DNA of 64,000 nucleotides from Paramacrobiotus metropolitanus (Eukaryota > Tardigrada > Eutardigrada > Parachela > Macrobiotidae), in NCBI RefSeq assembly GCF_019649055.1, contig NW_026570426.1:1-64000 (forward strand). The letters are read 5' to 3'. The translations under genes and the position numbers were made by a program. Below the pieces are notes generated by a model. That model was not told the origin of the DNA, ran no database searches, and saw only the letters and a list, made by a program, of their open reading frames with translations. This document shows positions 63,795 through 64,000 of this stretch, piece after piece (position 1 is the first letter of the stretch; the number at the start of each line of letters is the position of its first letter).

Positions 63795-64000
63795 TTTATG
63801 ATCTAGCACTAATTGTCTTCAATTTTCAAAAAATCAAGCTATGTATTGTACTTTTAATAGCATTTTCCTTTAACAAATAAGTTTTTTAATAATGGTACAG
63901 GCTGTACCGTTGTATACCGTACAGCAAAGGAAACTTGTTGCGGCCGTTAATCCTTCGCATTCTGCTACACAGTGCAACCCAAGGGTACACGAGCAGAATT
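63795..64000. other. Right edge spacer
   Basis: AT-rich, no feature seen. Confidence 0.4.

Overview
The window is nuclear DNA of an invertebrate animal: spliced genes with GT-AG introns (many under 100 bp), AT-rich spacers and a heavy load of transposable elements of several classes. A gustatory-receptor-like gene, a repulsive guidance molecule (RGM) gene, a GH19 chitinase, a serpin and a divergent 7TM receptor together suggest an ecdysozoan, probably a non-insect panarthropod (a tardigrade would fit). The species cannot be fixed from sequence alone.

Region 1 (about 1-18,420) is the remarkable part. It is one very large Ty3/gypsy-like retroelement on the + strand. The order protease - RT - RNase H - integrase occupies about 2.0-8.3 kb. 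About 9 kb of further coding sequence follows the integrase (8.3-17.4 kb), encoding proteins I do not recognise: a methionine/glutamine repeat protein, a domain present three times in tandem, two or three winged-helix modules, a CxxC zinc-ribbon-like protein, an RS-rich protein and a helical basic protein. The element is saturated with the 8-mer AAAGGTCA (about 77 copies by eye, both strands). It also carries at least four families of short hairpins whose stems change in a compensatory way while loops stay constant, including dense arrays at both ends. Several frame changes between its ORFs fall on this motif. No LTR is visible and the left end may lie outside the window.

Region 2 (18.4-27.6 kb) is a transposon graveyard: a pogo/Tigger-type non-autonomous element, a palindromic-ended element, a 5'-truncated CR1/L2-like LINE on the minus strand, and a 2.4-kb element with long inverted ends built from AGGAAGGAAT-type repeats.

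Region 3 (27.9-33.2 kb, minus) is a serpin gene whose 3.9-kb intron holds a complete, apparently recent gag-only LTR element with identical 100-bp LTRs and a 5-bp target duplication.

Region 4 (34.7-42.7 kb, minus) holds a small secreted-protein gene, a locus joining a WASP-type WH1 domain to an alpha-solenoid and an IAP-like RING finger (several exon joins do not keep frame), and a three-exon 7TM receptor.

Region 5 (44.5-51 kb, plus) is a five-exon RGM gene. A cystine-knot/GH19 chitinase (51.9-53.2 kb, minus) follows, then two copies of a long fold-back MITE (54.3 and 59.2 kb; the second interrupts a dead RT-type polyprotein), a possible small secreted peptide gene (56.7-57.0 kb) and a gustatory receptor gene (61.9-63.8 kb, plus) with a possible second Gr exon divergent to it. 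The host genes are unrelated to one another; I see no operon-like logic. Start codons, splice sites and phases were worked out by hand.
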